DNA from: Cheilinus undulatus
Lineage: Eukaryota; Chordata; Actinopteri; Labriformes; Labridae
Assembly (NCBI RefSeq): GCF_018320785.1
Contig: NC_054865.1
Location: 12,373,579 to 12,437,578 of the forward strand
DNA: 64,000 nucleotides
Reading direction: 5' to 3'
Positions 12,101 through 24,200 of the stretch are shown here, piece by piece (positions within the stretch are counted from its first letter, which is position 1; each line of letters starts with the position of its first letter). The translations under genes and the position numbers were made by a program. A model generated the notes under the pieces. That model did not search any database and was not told where the DNA came from. It worked only from the letters and a program-made list of their open reading frames with translations.

Positions 12101-13061
12101 AAAACTACTTTATTGCAGTAATCTGGGTCAATGTAATTAGTTACTTTTACCCCAGCCCTCTGGAACTTTCTCCCATCTCCCTTGGACCCTTCTCCCTTGA
12201 TTGCTCAGTTTGGCCAAGCGACCGACCCTTAGAAGAGTCTCAACCAAACTTCTTCCACTGGAGCATTATGGAGGCCACTGTGCTTTTTTATAGACTTCTC
12301 CAGATCTGTCCCTTACATCAATCCTGTCTCTGAGCTCTGAAGACACTTCTTTTGACACCATCACTTGGTTTTTGTTCTGATATGCATTGTCATATATGTG
12401 AGCCATTCCAAACCATATCTAATCAATTTAATTTACCACATGTGGACTCAAATCAAGGTGTAGAAAAATCTCAGAAAATTGCTTAATTGCTGCTTGAATT
12501 TTAACAGTCATCCAGGAGATGTAACAGCACAGTTAGTTTAGAGCAACATTATACACAAAGCTAATCAAATTTGTCATTGTTCATGTAGATCTAACGTGAA
12601 TACTTACTCTAAGAATGGTCACGATTTCATGTCTCTCCAGGCAGCCGTTTCCATCCCGGTCATAAACTTTGAAAGACCATCGCAGCTTGTCCTCCAATTT
12701 TCCACGAAGAACAAGATGAACCACTGCTACATACTCCAAGAAGTCTATATGACCGTCCTGAAGGGCAAACAGAACATTCACAGATTAATACCCCCTTTAC
12801 ATAAAGATGGTTTAAATGCAATATCTCCACTATGATGCAAACACAACACAGCTCCATTACCTTATTAGTATCAATGGATCGAAACACATTATCCATATAA
12901 GCAGATTCTTCCTCTGTGGATTTGCTGGTGACCCCAAAGATCTTCTTAAATTCATGTAAGTGCAGGTTTCCACTTGGGCATTCGTCTGCAAACTTACGGT
13001 AGAGTCCCTGGATGTTCTTCAGAGCCACTTCTTTTTCTGTGCCACTGTGTCCTTGGCCCAT
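6166..13061 (-). CDS. Guanylate cyclase activator family EF-hand protein (GCAP/GCIP-like), copy 1
   Basis: Four coding exons on the minus strand: 13061-12861, 12757-12608, 6474-6372 and 6284-6166, with stop at 6166-6168. All introns are GT/AG, frames join exactly, and the product is 190 aa. The start MGQGHS carries a myristoylation signal (G2, S6). The first EF hand is the degenerate ECPSG type seen in GCAPs, near residues 28-32. EF2 ([12 protein letters not shown]), EF3 ([12 protein letters not shown]) and EF4 (DKNGDSEISLEE) keep acidic or Asn ligands at 1, 3, 5 and the Glu at 12. GCAPs bind retinal guanylate cyclase in photoreceptors and switch it on when calcium falls. The MGQ start and Leu where GCAP1 has Trp21 recall the divergent GCAPs and frog GCIP, so activation is not certain. 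A sister gene with the same exon plan lies at 21.3-27.8 kb. The 6.1 kb second intron is full of transposons. Confidence 0.9.
7540..7665. repeat. A-rich low-complexity tract
   Basis: About 125 bases of A runs broken by single C, of (CAAAA)n and (CAAA)n type, inside the second intron of the first GCAP-family gene. The long hydrophobic Phe/Leu frames read from it on the minus strand are artefacts of this composition. Confidence 0.8.
9040..9140 (+). repeat. Dispersed repeat, copy 1 (second copy near 52.4 kb)
   Basis: AAGTGTCTATATTGGTCC, CTGAAAGTGTTACAT and ATGTCAGAGCTGCAG here have close counterparts, in the same order, at 52350-52455. It is a shared non-coding repeat of unknown type. Confidence 0.5.
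9300..9560 (+). repeat. Inner inverted arm, left
   Basis: This arm contains AACAAAAGGTTTCTCAG and ACATACTAAAAGTTTACCAA. Both recur in inverted form at 11749-11876, with further similarity (CCTTAAAAT, ACTCCTT, ATTTTCAA) deeper inward. The pair could fold into a large hairpin around the Tc1 copy. It looks like part of a dispersed element rather than host sequence. Confidence 0.6.
9757..11201 (+). mobile_element. Tc1/mariner transposon with about 200-base inverted ends
   Basis: The element starts CACCGCTTTCC and ends GGAAAGCGGTG. It is flanked by TA at 9755-9756 and 11202-11203, the expected Tc1 target duplication. The inverted ends run about 200 bases: the words CAAATGACA, TCTCTTATTTTCCT, ATATCAATGCAAATGACAG and CAAATGTTTTTGAACAAAC recur inverted on the right. 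The inside holds a broken transposase. At 1,445 bp it is of normal full length. It sits in the second intron of the first GCAP-family gene, on the opposite strand. Confidence 0.85.
10076..11012 (+). pseudogene. Broken Tc1-family transposase
   Basis: The N-terminal part (10076-10444) has a helix-turn-helix region, then [10 protein letters not shown] and [16 protein letters not shown], which holds the first catalytic Asp. It ends in a stop just after a Trp. The rest continues in other frames: [20 protein letters not shown] near 10535-10590, then [15 protein letters not shown] with the catalytic Glu. At least two frameshifts and the stop break it. The second catalytic Asp, expected in the DNA motif of FMHGNASSY, is a Gly here. 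By my count 37 residues separate that position from the Glu, which suggests a DD37E-type rather than DD34E-type enzyme. Confidence 0.8.
11570..11876 (-). repeat. Inner inverted arm, right
   Basis: Inverted partner of the arm at 9300-9560. Reading the minus strand gives GCATATA, then AACAAAAGGTTTCTCAG and ACATACTAAAAGTTTACCAA in the same order. The arms are clearly diverged, so the duplication or insertion is old. Confidence 0.6.
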
Positions 13062-14122
13062 AGTTTGTTAATCAAAAAAGAATCCAGATTCACTCTTTAA
13101 AATAAAGAGGAAGTCTCAGTGTACTCACGTACATTCATCTCTCTGCACCAGCCATGAATCCATGGCTCCCAGTGTCGCCTATCAAAGGTAACCTAAAGGA
13201 TGAATCCAGTTGACTTTTCAGTGATCTTCTCCAAACCTGACCGTCAAGAATTCCCTCTTTTCCTCCATTATTTGTATTTCCTGGGCTCCCTCACAGCTAC
13301 AGCACGTTACTCCAGATTAATTCCCTACTGAGCTTAAATGTATTTGGTGTTAAGCAACCGCTCGTTTGGCTGCAGGACAGAGGAGTGGCTTTACCCCACA
13401 CAGAGACAAAAGGCCAACTCTGGGCTCTCAGGAAGATTAAAAGATATTGTGACGTCAAAGCCTGGGTGAGATCTTGGTGAAACTTTGGATCCTCTGAGGC
13501 CAGTCTGTGCACGTTTATCAAGCTTGAGCCGCCTACTTATCGTATCAGTCAGTGTTTACACAGTAAGCTGACTGCTGCTGTAATAAACTCATTCATTCAT
13601 GTATTTTCTTATTCATTATTCTGTATTTCCTAAATTAATGAGGATTATCCTTTTTTCTATTTTTAAATTCACATTTCAAATTCTTTGATGATCATTGATC
13701 ATTTTCACATTGTTTTGTTTTGATCTATTGACCTTTTAATAAAGGTGGACAAAACATCATTGCTTTAATCAAAGACTTAGAAGCGTAATCCTTGATGAAT
13801 TTTACTCCACTACAAGGGGAAGTTATTTGAAAATGCTGAAGTATTACTTTGTGAAAATATCTCAGAACAGTGTTATTTTCAGTGTATGAATCCACTGTGT
13901 GATTTTTCTTGCTGCCTTCAAATATTTGTTCCATCATGTCAGTGAAGTTGACCAATCAGAGCACAGAGAATTCTGCACCCACAAAAGCAGGAACTGGTGA
14001 TGAAGCTGGTGCTAGGTGACGGAGGGGACGTTTGTTGAGCTCTGAGCAAAAGTAGAATTAATCAGATTGTTTTGGTTGACATGCAAGATCAACTATTTCA
14101 TATATCCACTGCATGGGATGTA
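13062..14122. other. 5' flank of the first GCAP-family gene
   Basis: Upstream region of the minus-strand gene. On that strand GTACGTGAGTAC near 13126-13137 could be a splice donor of a 5' UTR exon, but I cannot confirm it. A GATTAA at 13315-13320 is a weak OTX/CRX-like word. Nothing else is recognised. Confidence 0.3.
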
Positions 14123-14388
14123 CACTATATGGACAAAAGTATTTGGCCACACCCGTTGATTATTGAATTCAGGTGTTTCAAGCAGAAACGCTGCCACAGG
14201 TGAATAAATCAAGCACCTTGCCATGTAGTCTCCATTTACAAACTTTTGCGATATAAAATGGGTTGTTCTGAAGAGCTCTGACTTAAAGTTTGGTTTTGTG
14301 ATGGATGCCACATTTACAATAAAACAGTTTGTGAAATTTCATCCCTGTTGGATATTCCACAGTCAACTGGAAGCGATTTTATTAGCAG
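14123..14388 (+). mobile_element. Tc1-like element, 5' fragment
   Basis: It starts TACACTATATGGACAAAAGT, the terminal repeat of a common fish Tc1 family. It continues through TGAATTCAGGTGTTTCAAGC and a degraded transposase start (SVKFHPCWIFHSQL-like reading, with TGTGAAATTTCATCCCTG). It breaks off at about 14388 into unrelated DNA. The piece at 18120-18430 has the same orientation and could be a later part of the same copy, separated by the insertions between. Confidence 0.65.
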
Positions 14389-15172
14389 GGGTGGTTTTAG
14401 TGACTTGGAGGCCCCAGGCAAAGATCGATGTGAGCCCCCCCCCAATACCATTCATCTCAACTTCTTTGATGGCCGCCATATGAATATGATTTAATAGAAG
14501 CAGCACAGTATGCAGTGTGCCACTAATAACAAAATTAACTCCATTCAGTGTAAGATAATCTGCATTATGACCAGCATCTGCTGGGTTAAGTATTATTGAG
14601 TATTTGGTTACATCAAGCTGGAAAAATGCCATCCACCTTAGACAGAAAATAAAAAACAAATGTAAATCTGACATCTCCTCCAAATTGATATGAGAATAAA
14701 GGCTCTCTGTACTGAAATGATTTTCATGTGCAAACTTGCGGCTTTTCTTCATCATTTTCTAAAGTCAATGTACTCTCCTGTTCTTATGGTTTCATGTTTT
14801 CAGATACAATATCTTTGTAATTGTATATGGCCCAAGGTCCCATTAAGAACTTAACGCAGTTAATTTGTATTTCTGCATCAAATCAGTTGTATTACATGGG
14901 TTTTTACTATGTTATTAACAGAAAAATACAATCGGCTATATTTTCAGTATTTTATTTATCTGAATCATATTGCACTGCAGCAAAGCAGGGGTGTCAAGCT
15001 TACTTTGGATTGGGGGCTGGGTTTGCTCCAATGAGATGTCCTGTGGGCCGGGCAATTTTGTAGCAACATCAATACAACCAAAGACTGATACACTATATTG
15101 CCAGAAGTATTCGCTCACCTGCCTTGACTCACATATAAACTTAAGTGACATCCCATTCTTAATCCATAGGGT

Positions 15173-16360
<1,188 letters not shown>

Positions 16361-17344
16361 GGCTGCTTGAATGATGAACTGACAATACCAGCTTTTTATA
16401 CCCCCAGAATGTTGAAATTGATGCCACATTGAAAAGGGTTGTCTTTTTGTATTTTTTGGTATTGGCCCCGATATGTAAGGTGCACTGTACACACTGAGAC
16501 CATTACATGGAAAACACAAAATGAGGTGTGTCTATCACCCTAATACAATTGCCCTCCTATCCCAAAGATCACTGAAGTGAAACAAACACCTTATGTATGA
16601 AATCCACTGAGTCTCTCACAATATCCCTAACTGATTGTGAGTAGTGTATATTAGCCCATGTCTGACTTAATAACCAATTTATTTTAATACCCTCACATTC
16701 ACATAGCTGATGAATACCACAACATCAAGCAAGTAAGCAAGTTATCACAACAGTAAGCAATAACATAAAAATGCTATGACATGTTGATGTTTTCTATCCT
16801 ACTAGTCTCTAGTAGATATTTGGAAAAAATGACTGGAGCTACATGGGGACATGGTGATGAGGAGTTTAAAAATGCACTAATAATTTGTTTATTTGTGCAC
16901 AAGATAATACATTCTTTGGATCAAATTGAAATAAAAACTACTTTAAAATAAACAATCTTCATACTAAACTGAAAAAGACTGTTCTATACATAAATAAGAA
17001 ACAAACCTACCCTCCAAACGGCTTACTTCGTTAATTTTACTGGAAAAAACAGCAGAAACACTGAAAATCATCTCAAAAAATAATTGACAAAATGAAAATG
17101 TCGTTGTGCTACAGACATGACTAAAATGAATTTGTAATTACTTTGAGTTTCTATGGCCACGCAAGGGAACAATAATAATAAGAATTATTATATTGCTTTT
17201 ATTATTATTATAATTATTATCATTATTCTCTCTTCACACAAGCATATACCAACCGTTTCAGTGTACCTTTCAAATCTGAGGGCTGTCTGGCTGTCTGTAT
17301 CAGGTATTAAATATCTAAAAAAAAAAAAGCCCCAGAAAAAGTTC
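16361..17344. other. Upstream flank of the inner Tc1 copy and unassigned sequence
   Basis: The first part should hold the 5' end of the inner Tc1 copy, but I could not fix its terminal repeat. A sequence TGAGTAGTGTATATTAG near 16640 may lie close to it. The ATT/AAT-rich tract at 17164-17225 follows. No host exon is seen. Confidence 0.35.
17164..17225. repeat. (ATT)n-like microsatellite
   Basis: Interrupted ATT/AAT triplets over about 60 bases. The run of Ile codons in the 203-codon plus-strand frame here comes from it. Confidence 0.75.
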
Positions 17345-18119
17345 ACTTTCTCTCATGGAAGAAAAAGGGCAGGTGCTCAAGCCCCCTTTGATGTCTATGT
17401 GTGCACATTCCTGGGTGCACAGTCATGTCGGAACAGGAAGGGGCCATCCTCAAACTGTTCCCACAAAGTTAGAAGCATGGAATTGTCCAAAATCTCTTGC
17501 TATGCTGAAGCATTCAGAGTTCCTGTCACTGGAACTCAGGGGCCAAGCCCAGCTCCTGAAAAACAACCCCACACCGTAATCACCCCTCCACCAAACTTTA
17601 CACTTGGCACAATGCAGTCAGACAAGTACTGTTCTCCTGGTAACTACCAAACCCAGACTCGTCCATCAGATTGCCAGATGGAGAAGCCTGATTCGTCACT
17701 CCAGAGAACGTGTCTCCACTGCTCTAGAGTCCAGTGGCGGTGTGCTTTACATCACTGCATCTGACGCTTGGTGATGTGTGGCTTGGATGCAGCTGCTCAG
17801 TCATGGAAACCCATTCCATGAAGCACTCTACGCACTGTTCTTGAGCTAATCTGAAGACCACATGGAGTTTGGAGGTCTGTATCGATTGACTCTGCAGAAA
17901 GTTTGCGACCTCTGGACTTGTTGCACAGGTGGCATCCTATCACAGTACCACACTAGAATTCACTGAGCTCCTGAGAGCGACCCATTCTTTCACAAATGTT
18001 TGTAGAAACAGTCTGCATGCCTAGGTGCTTGATTTTATACTCGTGGTCATGGATGTGATTGGGACACCTGATTTCAATTATTTGGATGGGTGAGTGAATA
18101 CTTTTGGCAATATAGTATA

Positions 18120-18430
18120 CATATGTGGCTGTTTTACAGGGTTTGGGCTAGGACCCTTATCTGCATTGAAGGTCAATCTCAATGCTTCAGCATACCAAGA
18201 CATTTTGGACAGGCTATGCTTCCAACTTTGTGGCAACAGTTTAGGGAAGGCCCTTTTCTGTTTTTTTTCTATTTCCTTTCCAATATGACTGTGCCCCAGG
18301 ACTATAAAGACAGGGCTGATGAGTTCAGTGTGAGTCTGGTAAGAAACCTGAGCTCATCAAGCAGGCACTGTAGTAGTTTATTAATGGTGGATATGCCACT
18401 GTTCTCTCTGGGCCAAAACTCATTTTAAAT
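18120..18430 (+). mobile_element. Tc1-like transposase fragment
   Basis: The plus-strand reading GCFTGFGLGPLSALKVNLNA followed by SAYQDILDRLCFQLCG matches the middle of Tc1 transposases (the usual [11 protein letters not shown] and NASAYQDIL words). It starts exactly at the TA that flanks the split element on the left. That suggests the split element inserted into this copy. Confidence 0.65.
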
Positions 18431-18479
18431 GGACTGAGGCAAATTGGAAAATTGCTCTGTGGTCAGAAGAATCAAATTG

Positions 18480-18845
18480 AAATTCTTTTTGGAAACCACA
18501 GATGCTGTGTCCTGTTGACTACAGAGGAGAAGGACCATCCAGCCTGTTATCCCAGCACAGTTCAAAGCCTGCATCTCTGATGGTATGGGCGTGCAAGTCT
18601 GATCAAGTCTGAAAAGTACATAGAGGTTTTAGAGAGGCGTATGCTCCCATCCAGGGAATGCCTCAAGTAGTTCAGCTAGACAATGCTAAACCACATACCA
18701 CATCCATCACAACAGCATGGCTTCACAATAGGAGTGTCCTGCCGGACGCTGAACTGGCCTGAAACCCAGACCTTTCACCAACAGAAAACATCTGGAGCAT
18801 CACAAAACTAAAGATCTGGCAAAGGAGACCCACGACTGTTTAATG
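18480..18845 (+). mobile_element. Tc1-like transposase 3' fragment
   Basis: Degraded plus-strand reading: SLIKSEKYIEVLERRMLPSR, then VQLDNAKPHTTSITTAWLHN (second catalytic Asp) and PDLSPTENIWSITKLKIWQR (catalytic Glu), with in-frame stops. It is a different Tc1 family from its neighbours. Confidence 0.65.
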
Positions 18846-18869
18846 GTCTCAACCCTGACAGGTTTTCCA

Positions 18870-19060
18870 TATTTCAGAAAAAAAAAAAACTAACACTAAA
18901 AATAATAGAAACTAAGCTAAAATGAAGCATTTTTGTAAAATACAAACTAAACTAACAAACCAGTAGTAAAAACTAATTCAAATTCAAGTGACATTAACAA
19001 CAAAGGTTAAAACTAAATAGAAATTAAAACTAATGAAACATCAAAAACTATTATAACCTG
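18870..19060 (+). repeat. Dispersed AT-rich repeat, copy 1 (inverted copy near 24.5 kb)
   Basis: AACTAACACTAAAAATAATA, AAACTAAGCTAAAATGAAGC and ATTATAACCTGGGA recur in inverted order at 24285-24480. It looks like one end of a non-autonomous element whose words are built on AAACTAAAA. Confidence 0.5.
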
Positions 19061-19539
19061 GGACCAGACTCTGTTCTTTTAAAATGTAAAAATTAAATGT
19101 AAAGTATCTCATGAAATTATTTGACATTTGTGCCGAGTAAAAAGAGCTGTCTGTGAACATGTTTAATTCTGATGTAAAGTTGTTCAGAGGCACATGGGCT
19201 CTGTGAGGATTGACTCCCTGCAGTAAACAGCCTTACTGGGACACACAAAGCTCTGTCAGTTCCTGGAAACACCACCTTCTTAGTCCTGCCTGCTAAGAAG
19301 TCCTGCCTGCATGCTGTTAGTTATTTAGAGGTGGTGCAAGTCGGCCTCCAGTGGCTAATTTGTGCATTACAACAACAAACAAAAAACACCTGAAAAAAAC
19401 ATGACCTCCTTTTCAGGTGAGAGAAATGATTAAAAGAGAGATAATCCAACAAAAACTTACCATTGAACCCCACGCGGAGCTGCAGCATGGGTTTATTATC
19501 TGTCTTCATGATCATGATTACCACATGCTTGTATCACAT
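19061..19539. other. Intergenic DNA, nothing recognised
   Basis: No exon or element was identified between the AT-rich repeat and the hAT-type element. Confidence 0.3.
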
Positions 19540-20071
19540 CAGGGGTGCAAAGTAACTAATTACATTACTCCAGTTACTGTAATCGAGTAGCTTTTTTGTC
19601 TACTTGTACTTTTTTGAGTACTTTTCAAAATCACTACTTTTACTTTTACTTCAATACATTTTGAGGGAAGTGTTGTACTCTACTTCTAGCTTTCTGCCAA
19701 CAGGAAAATGGCCAAAAATTTGACTTTCACAGCACATGATGATCGGTAGCAAGAAGATGATTCCACATCTTATCCTAAAACAGCTGTTGCATTCGACTTT
19801 AGGCTAAGTCTCGCCTTATAAAAAGCAACCTGGTTATAATTCCTTTTCTTGTAGTTATTTCACGTTAAGAAAAGATTACATTATGCTGTGTAACCTCCTC
19901 AGGTATCAAAAGTAGCTACTCGGTACTTTAAGTAAATTTGAAATGACCAACTTGTTACTTCTACTTGAGTAGATTTATAGATTGCAACTTTTCCTTCTAT
20001 TTAAGGAAATGTTATCTAGAGTAACTTTACTTTAACTTGAGGACTGAAGTCTAGTACTTTTTCCACCTCTG
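19540..20071. mobile_element. hAT-type MITE with 7/8 target duplication
   Basis: The ends are CAGGGGTGCAAAGTAA and AGTACTTTTTCCACCTCTG, an imperfect inverted pair. They are flanked by TATCACAT (19532-19539) and CATCACAT (20072-20079), which agree at seven of eight bases. An 8-base duplication is the hAT signature. The inside is rich in AGTAC/GTACTT words and has no transposase. The ends of the composite at 8713-12166 belong to a similar family. Confidence 0.7.
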
Positions 20072-21279
20072 CATCACATGAAAACTACAGAAAGAGATGA
20101 GATAAAAAACAATTTTTTAATCACACTACATGAGTGCTGTTTGGCTTATTATTTAATGTCAGCCAAGTGTAGTTTCAGGATCACTGTGAATTTTCACTTT
20201 TAGCTACTGTTCATGTTCATGGATAACAGGCCTGTTTTCCTCAAACACATTTCTTCCACACAGACCATACCATAACTCAATTTGAAGAACTGAATATTTA
20301 GAAAATGATTCTAAAGTAGCACTTTAACTGCTTCTTGTAATGTGTGCATTTTCATCTTCATCACCTTATTTGCTGTAGACAAGCTCATGTGCATCCATTA
20401 AACTACAGCATGCCTTGCAGCCACTTCAGTGGAAGATTTAAACATGTGTGACTTTAATGCCCCCTAGTGGCAGCATCAAGACAGACACAGGTTTCAAAAA
20501 CCAGTCATGACAGAACAACAGCTGTGTATAAAAATGTTTTATTAGCAAAAATAAATGCTTTTTAGAACATAAACAGTGTGATTTTTTTTTTTAAACTTTC
20601 AGCAGAATTATTTTCTTCAGACTCAAAAAATAAATAAATAACACCCTGCATTTTTTATGACAGTGTTTTAGAATGGGCTGTTAATAACACAATAAGCTGA
20701 ATGCACAATTCTGCAGAAATATCTTTAACAAAATGACGATTCTCTCTTTAAAAATGCTACATTGTTGTTCTAAATGTCAAAAACCTGCTGGGGAATATTT
20801 CAGTTTAACTACAAAGTAATCAAAGTGTTTAGATAAATATAAGCTTGAAATGTAGTGAATTTTGATTGAAGAGTCTAATTTTAAAATCCAAATAAATTAA
20901 ATAAACAAGATTTTCTTGGGAAGTTAGATAATTATCTGAATGTCTGCTGTTTTTTTTAATATCTTGAACTAAAAAACACACAATAATCTCTGTACAAATA
21001 AAAAATACAGTTGGCTGTGGTGCATTGAAAAGTCAAAATGTCCTCTGTAATGAATGGGCTTTCTCACAAAGAGGCATTAGCTTATCCACCGGCAAACAGC
21101 AAGACTCAGACCCTTGGACCTGCTGTCAAAACCACAGCAGAGCTGCTGCCGTGAAAAAGTGCACTGAGCTACAGCTCAAAGCCACACAAAGCTCAGCGGA
21201 GGTTGAGGTAGAAGAAAGTAGCACCTCTCTGTAAGCTATCAACAAAAACCTGAGGGCTGTGGGCCCACTCAGAGAAACA
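20072..21279. other. 3' flank of the second GCAP-family gene
   Basis: Probable 3' UTR and flank. TTTATT at 20538-20543 (AATAAA on the minus strand) is a good candidate polyadenylation signal, about 740 bases past the stop. No other gene is seen. The 69-codon plus-strand frame at 21025 has no recognisable feature. Confidence 0.4.
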
Positions 21280-24200
21280 TCACGGAAACTTCCCACAGTT
21301 CTGGATGACCCAGCCCGTCGCGTTTACATCCAGCTTCAGCATCCTCATGACCCATTCGTCCTTCTGAGCTCCTTCCATGAATTCTGACAGAGTGATCTGA
21401 CCTGGAGGACACAAAAAACACACAAAAGTCATGTCTGTACAAAACAGGAAGTCCAACATGAACAGCAATAACACCACCTTTTTATGTTAACTTTTTCAAG
21501 TAATGTAGATACTTTACATCTGGTCATTTTCATCACCGTGCTGAGGCAGTCAGTGTGAAGGTTTTGCTTTTGGTCTTGTCCATGTTTGTTTGTTTATGTC
21601 ATTTTATATGTAAGTGTTTATGACTGCATGGGTGTTGGACCACAGAAATATAGCCTATGCTTATGCTGGTGATCCTAATAAACAAAGTGTAACATGAGCA
21701 CCCTCTGCTGGAGCCCTTGCAGACTTAAGCAGTCCAGCCTGTGTGAATTGTCTGCTGTGAGCTGTCCCCATAGATCCGATTCATAGCATGCACCACTAAA
21801 ATTCTTAAGAAGTTTCTTTTTCCTTTTTTGTGTAATGTATTTTATTATTATTGTACAGTGTCTTTGAGAAGATTGCTTCATAAATAAAATTTATTATTTT
21901 TATTATTTCCTGATAAAAGGGATGTTTTTTATGTCACGTTTGTAAGAATCTCCAAAATCAAATACAAACATTTCTGTGATGATTTCGATTTATCATTATT
22001 AAGAAATATGAGCAGACCACAACCCAATGCTTTGACTGCTGAAATCGTTGTTTCATTGGTGACGAACAGTCATGAGGATAAGTTTTAGGTATGTAGGGCG
22101 CTAAGGATTCATGTGTCACAGCCCAGGCTGGGGGCGCGGCCTGAGTCAGTGATGACACATGTTGACACACATGAGTCAATCAGCAGCCAAGGTCAAGCGT
22201 TACGGCATCTCTTTAGTCCAGGCCTTTTGACTCCTGATAGGCCCAGGGACTACCAGTGGTTTTCAGGCCCTTGGAACATCCACAGCACAACCAGGGGCCC
22301 AAGCAACCTGAAAGGACAGTACCCTAAGCCCAGCTTTCTCCCCACATCCACCCCTTACTCAGCCCTAAAATGGTCGCAGTACTTTGTTGTTTTTTCAACA
22401 GATTATTTTCCCATGCCCCTTGTAATATACAAGGACGTACAGAGCACTGCCTGGGTTGTGTCAATCCTCTTCTCTGCCTGATGATGCCCTAAGGGTAGGG
22501 TCACATGGCGAAAGTTCTGCACTGTACTATGTCCAATATGCCCAAGCTGAAAGAGTACACAGTGTGCCGGTTCCAAAATTGAAAGTTTATGCCTTGTTTG
22601 TCACACAGTGCAAAAGAGAGTAAACACATGTTGGAGTGTACAATCAGACTGTAGTGCCTAATACAGACAGTGAGAGTGATGACAGTGTCCAATAATCACA
22701 CTAGAGGGGTTAACACAGCAATGTACTATCAAAAAATGCACAGCTGCTGTTTTTTAACTTCGGCATGAGAAGAGTCTGCAAACCCATGCCTCCAGTTATA
22801 TGACGTGTTTGAGCACAACGACTGTGTCACTTGCTACAGCATCAGACTGTCTCTAGAGGTAATATCAGCTGCACATTGGGAGCTTTAATTTAAGTTTTTA
22901 TGCAAAACATACAAGACACATGCAAAATAAAAGGCACTAACGGGCTCTAGATGCGTCCAAGCTCTTACTGTGCTTACAAAATGTTCAACTCCCTGTCAGT
23001 CCAACCCAAGTCACAGCATGCTTTACTGTAGTTTTCCTTTATTTTCTGATGTATGCCGTAAACTTACCGTCTTTATTCTGGTCGACCAGCTCAAATATTC
23101 TGTCACAGATTTCAGATGGAGACATGTTCATGTCATTCCTCTGCAGCTTGATTTTATAAATAATCTGTGAGAGGGACAAGAAATATGACAGTCATCAAAT
23201 CCAAAAATACTAGCTCCCTTAACCCTTTACTTCTGCTTAAAACCAGGTAAAAATATTGCAATTAAGGTCCTAAATGACAGATCAGAAAGTTTGTATTTTA
23301 GGTGTTATAACCTGCAAAATTTTAAGGAAATTATATGATATTTTCAGACTTTTTAAATTGCTACTGATATTTTCATTTTCTTTGAAGGGTTTCTTTTAAA
23401 GAAAATCCAAACTAGCTTTGATATTTTAGTATAAAAATTTAATCATACGAAAAAAACTAAAAGGCAGGTTGTGTAAAACTGGGGCCATCAAACAATGTAT
23501 TTTGATTGTAATAGTTCATCACAGTTACTCACTCTTTTTACTGCATTTTTAAATGATTATTTTTCTATTTAAAGCATTTTATATAGGATTAGATGTTGTG
23601 CTTTTGCCTTTGTTTGGCAGGACAGCTGAGTACTGACAGAAAATATTGGGAGAAAGCGTTGGGGGGGTTAAATGTGATATATGTTGGAGTGCATGTACAA
23701 AATAACACATGAAGTCCACTGACCTCCACTTAACGGGACTGCATTTCACTGCGTTTCACCGAAGCAACTTTAAGTAACCCAGTGAGGGTTAACGTTTAAG
23801 ATGAGGGATTTTCTCCAGAAACTGTTCTTTGTTTTGCTTTTACTTTGTAATTCAGACGGTTTTGCAGTGAGTTCTAACAGCCCACCAAGCAAGTAAGCAT
23901 CAGTGACAAAATGAGCTTAAATCACATCCAGTCTCACTGTAGTGTCCAGAGCAATGCAGCGTGAAGCAGTGTGACATTTTTCAGCCCCTTTTTTTTCTAA
24001 TTCCCTCTCCGTTGCTCACATTGAGATTGGTGAGGAACAACAAAGAGGGACATGACAAAGAACCAGGACTGTTGGACAAGAATATTTGCTTGATTTTTTG
24101 CACTTTCCTCACTAATCAGAGCTTGTAAGCTTGTTTTGCAAGGTAGAGATAGTTGTGCATTAATAACATCCATGTGTGATTGAGATGTACTCTGACTTGT

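Larger units (their letters stand above)
8713..12166. mobile_element. Composite foldback element with hAT-like ends
   Basis: The left end starts CAGAGGTGGAAAGGTAC and is followed by many AAGTAAAAGTAC words. The right end, about 12030-12166, carries the inverted form (AGTAAAAGTACTGATTAC to TTACTTTTACCCC, CCCTCTG). Between them lies an inner pair of inverted arms (9300-9560 and 11570-11876), and inside those a complete Tc1 unit (9757-11201). I found no clear 8-base target duplication outside the ends, so the outer pair may not be a single insertion. It is wholly intronic. Confidence 0.45.

Noticed and set aside
17153-17764. 203-codon plus-strand frame
   Set aside because: It is the antisense of the degraded Tc1 transposase plus an ATT microsatellite.
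22113-22481. 122-codon plus-strand frame in a GCAP intron
   Set aside because: No recognisable motif, no sign of exon borders, and low-complexity Ser/Pro content.
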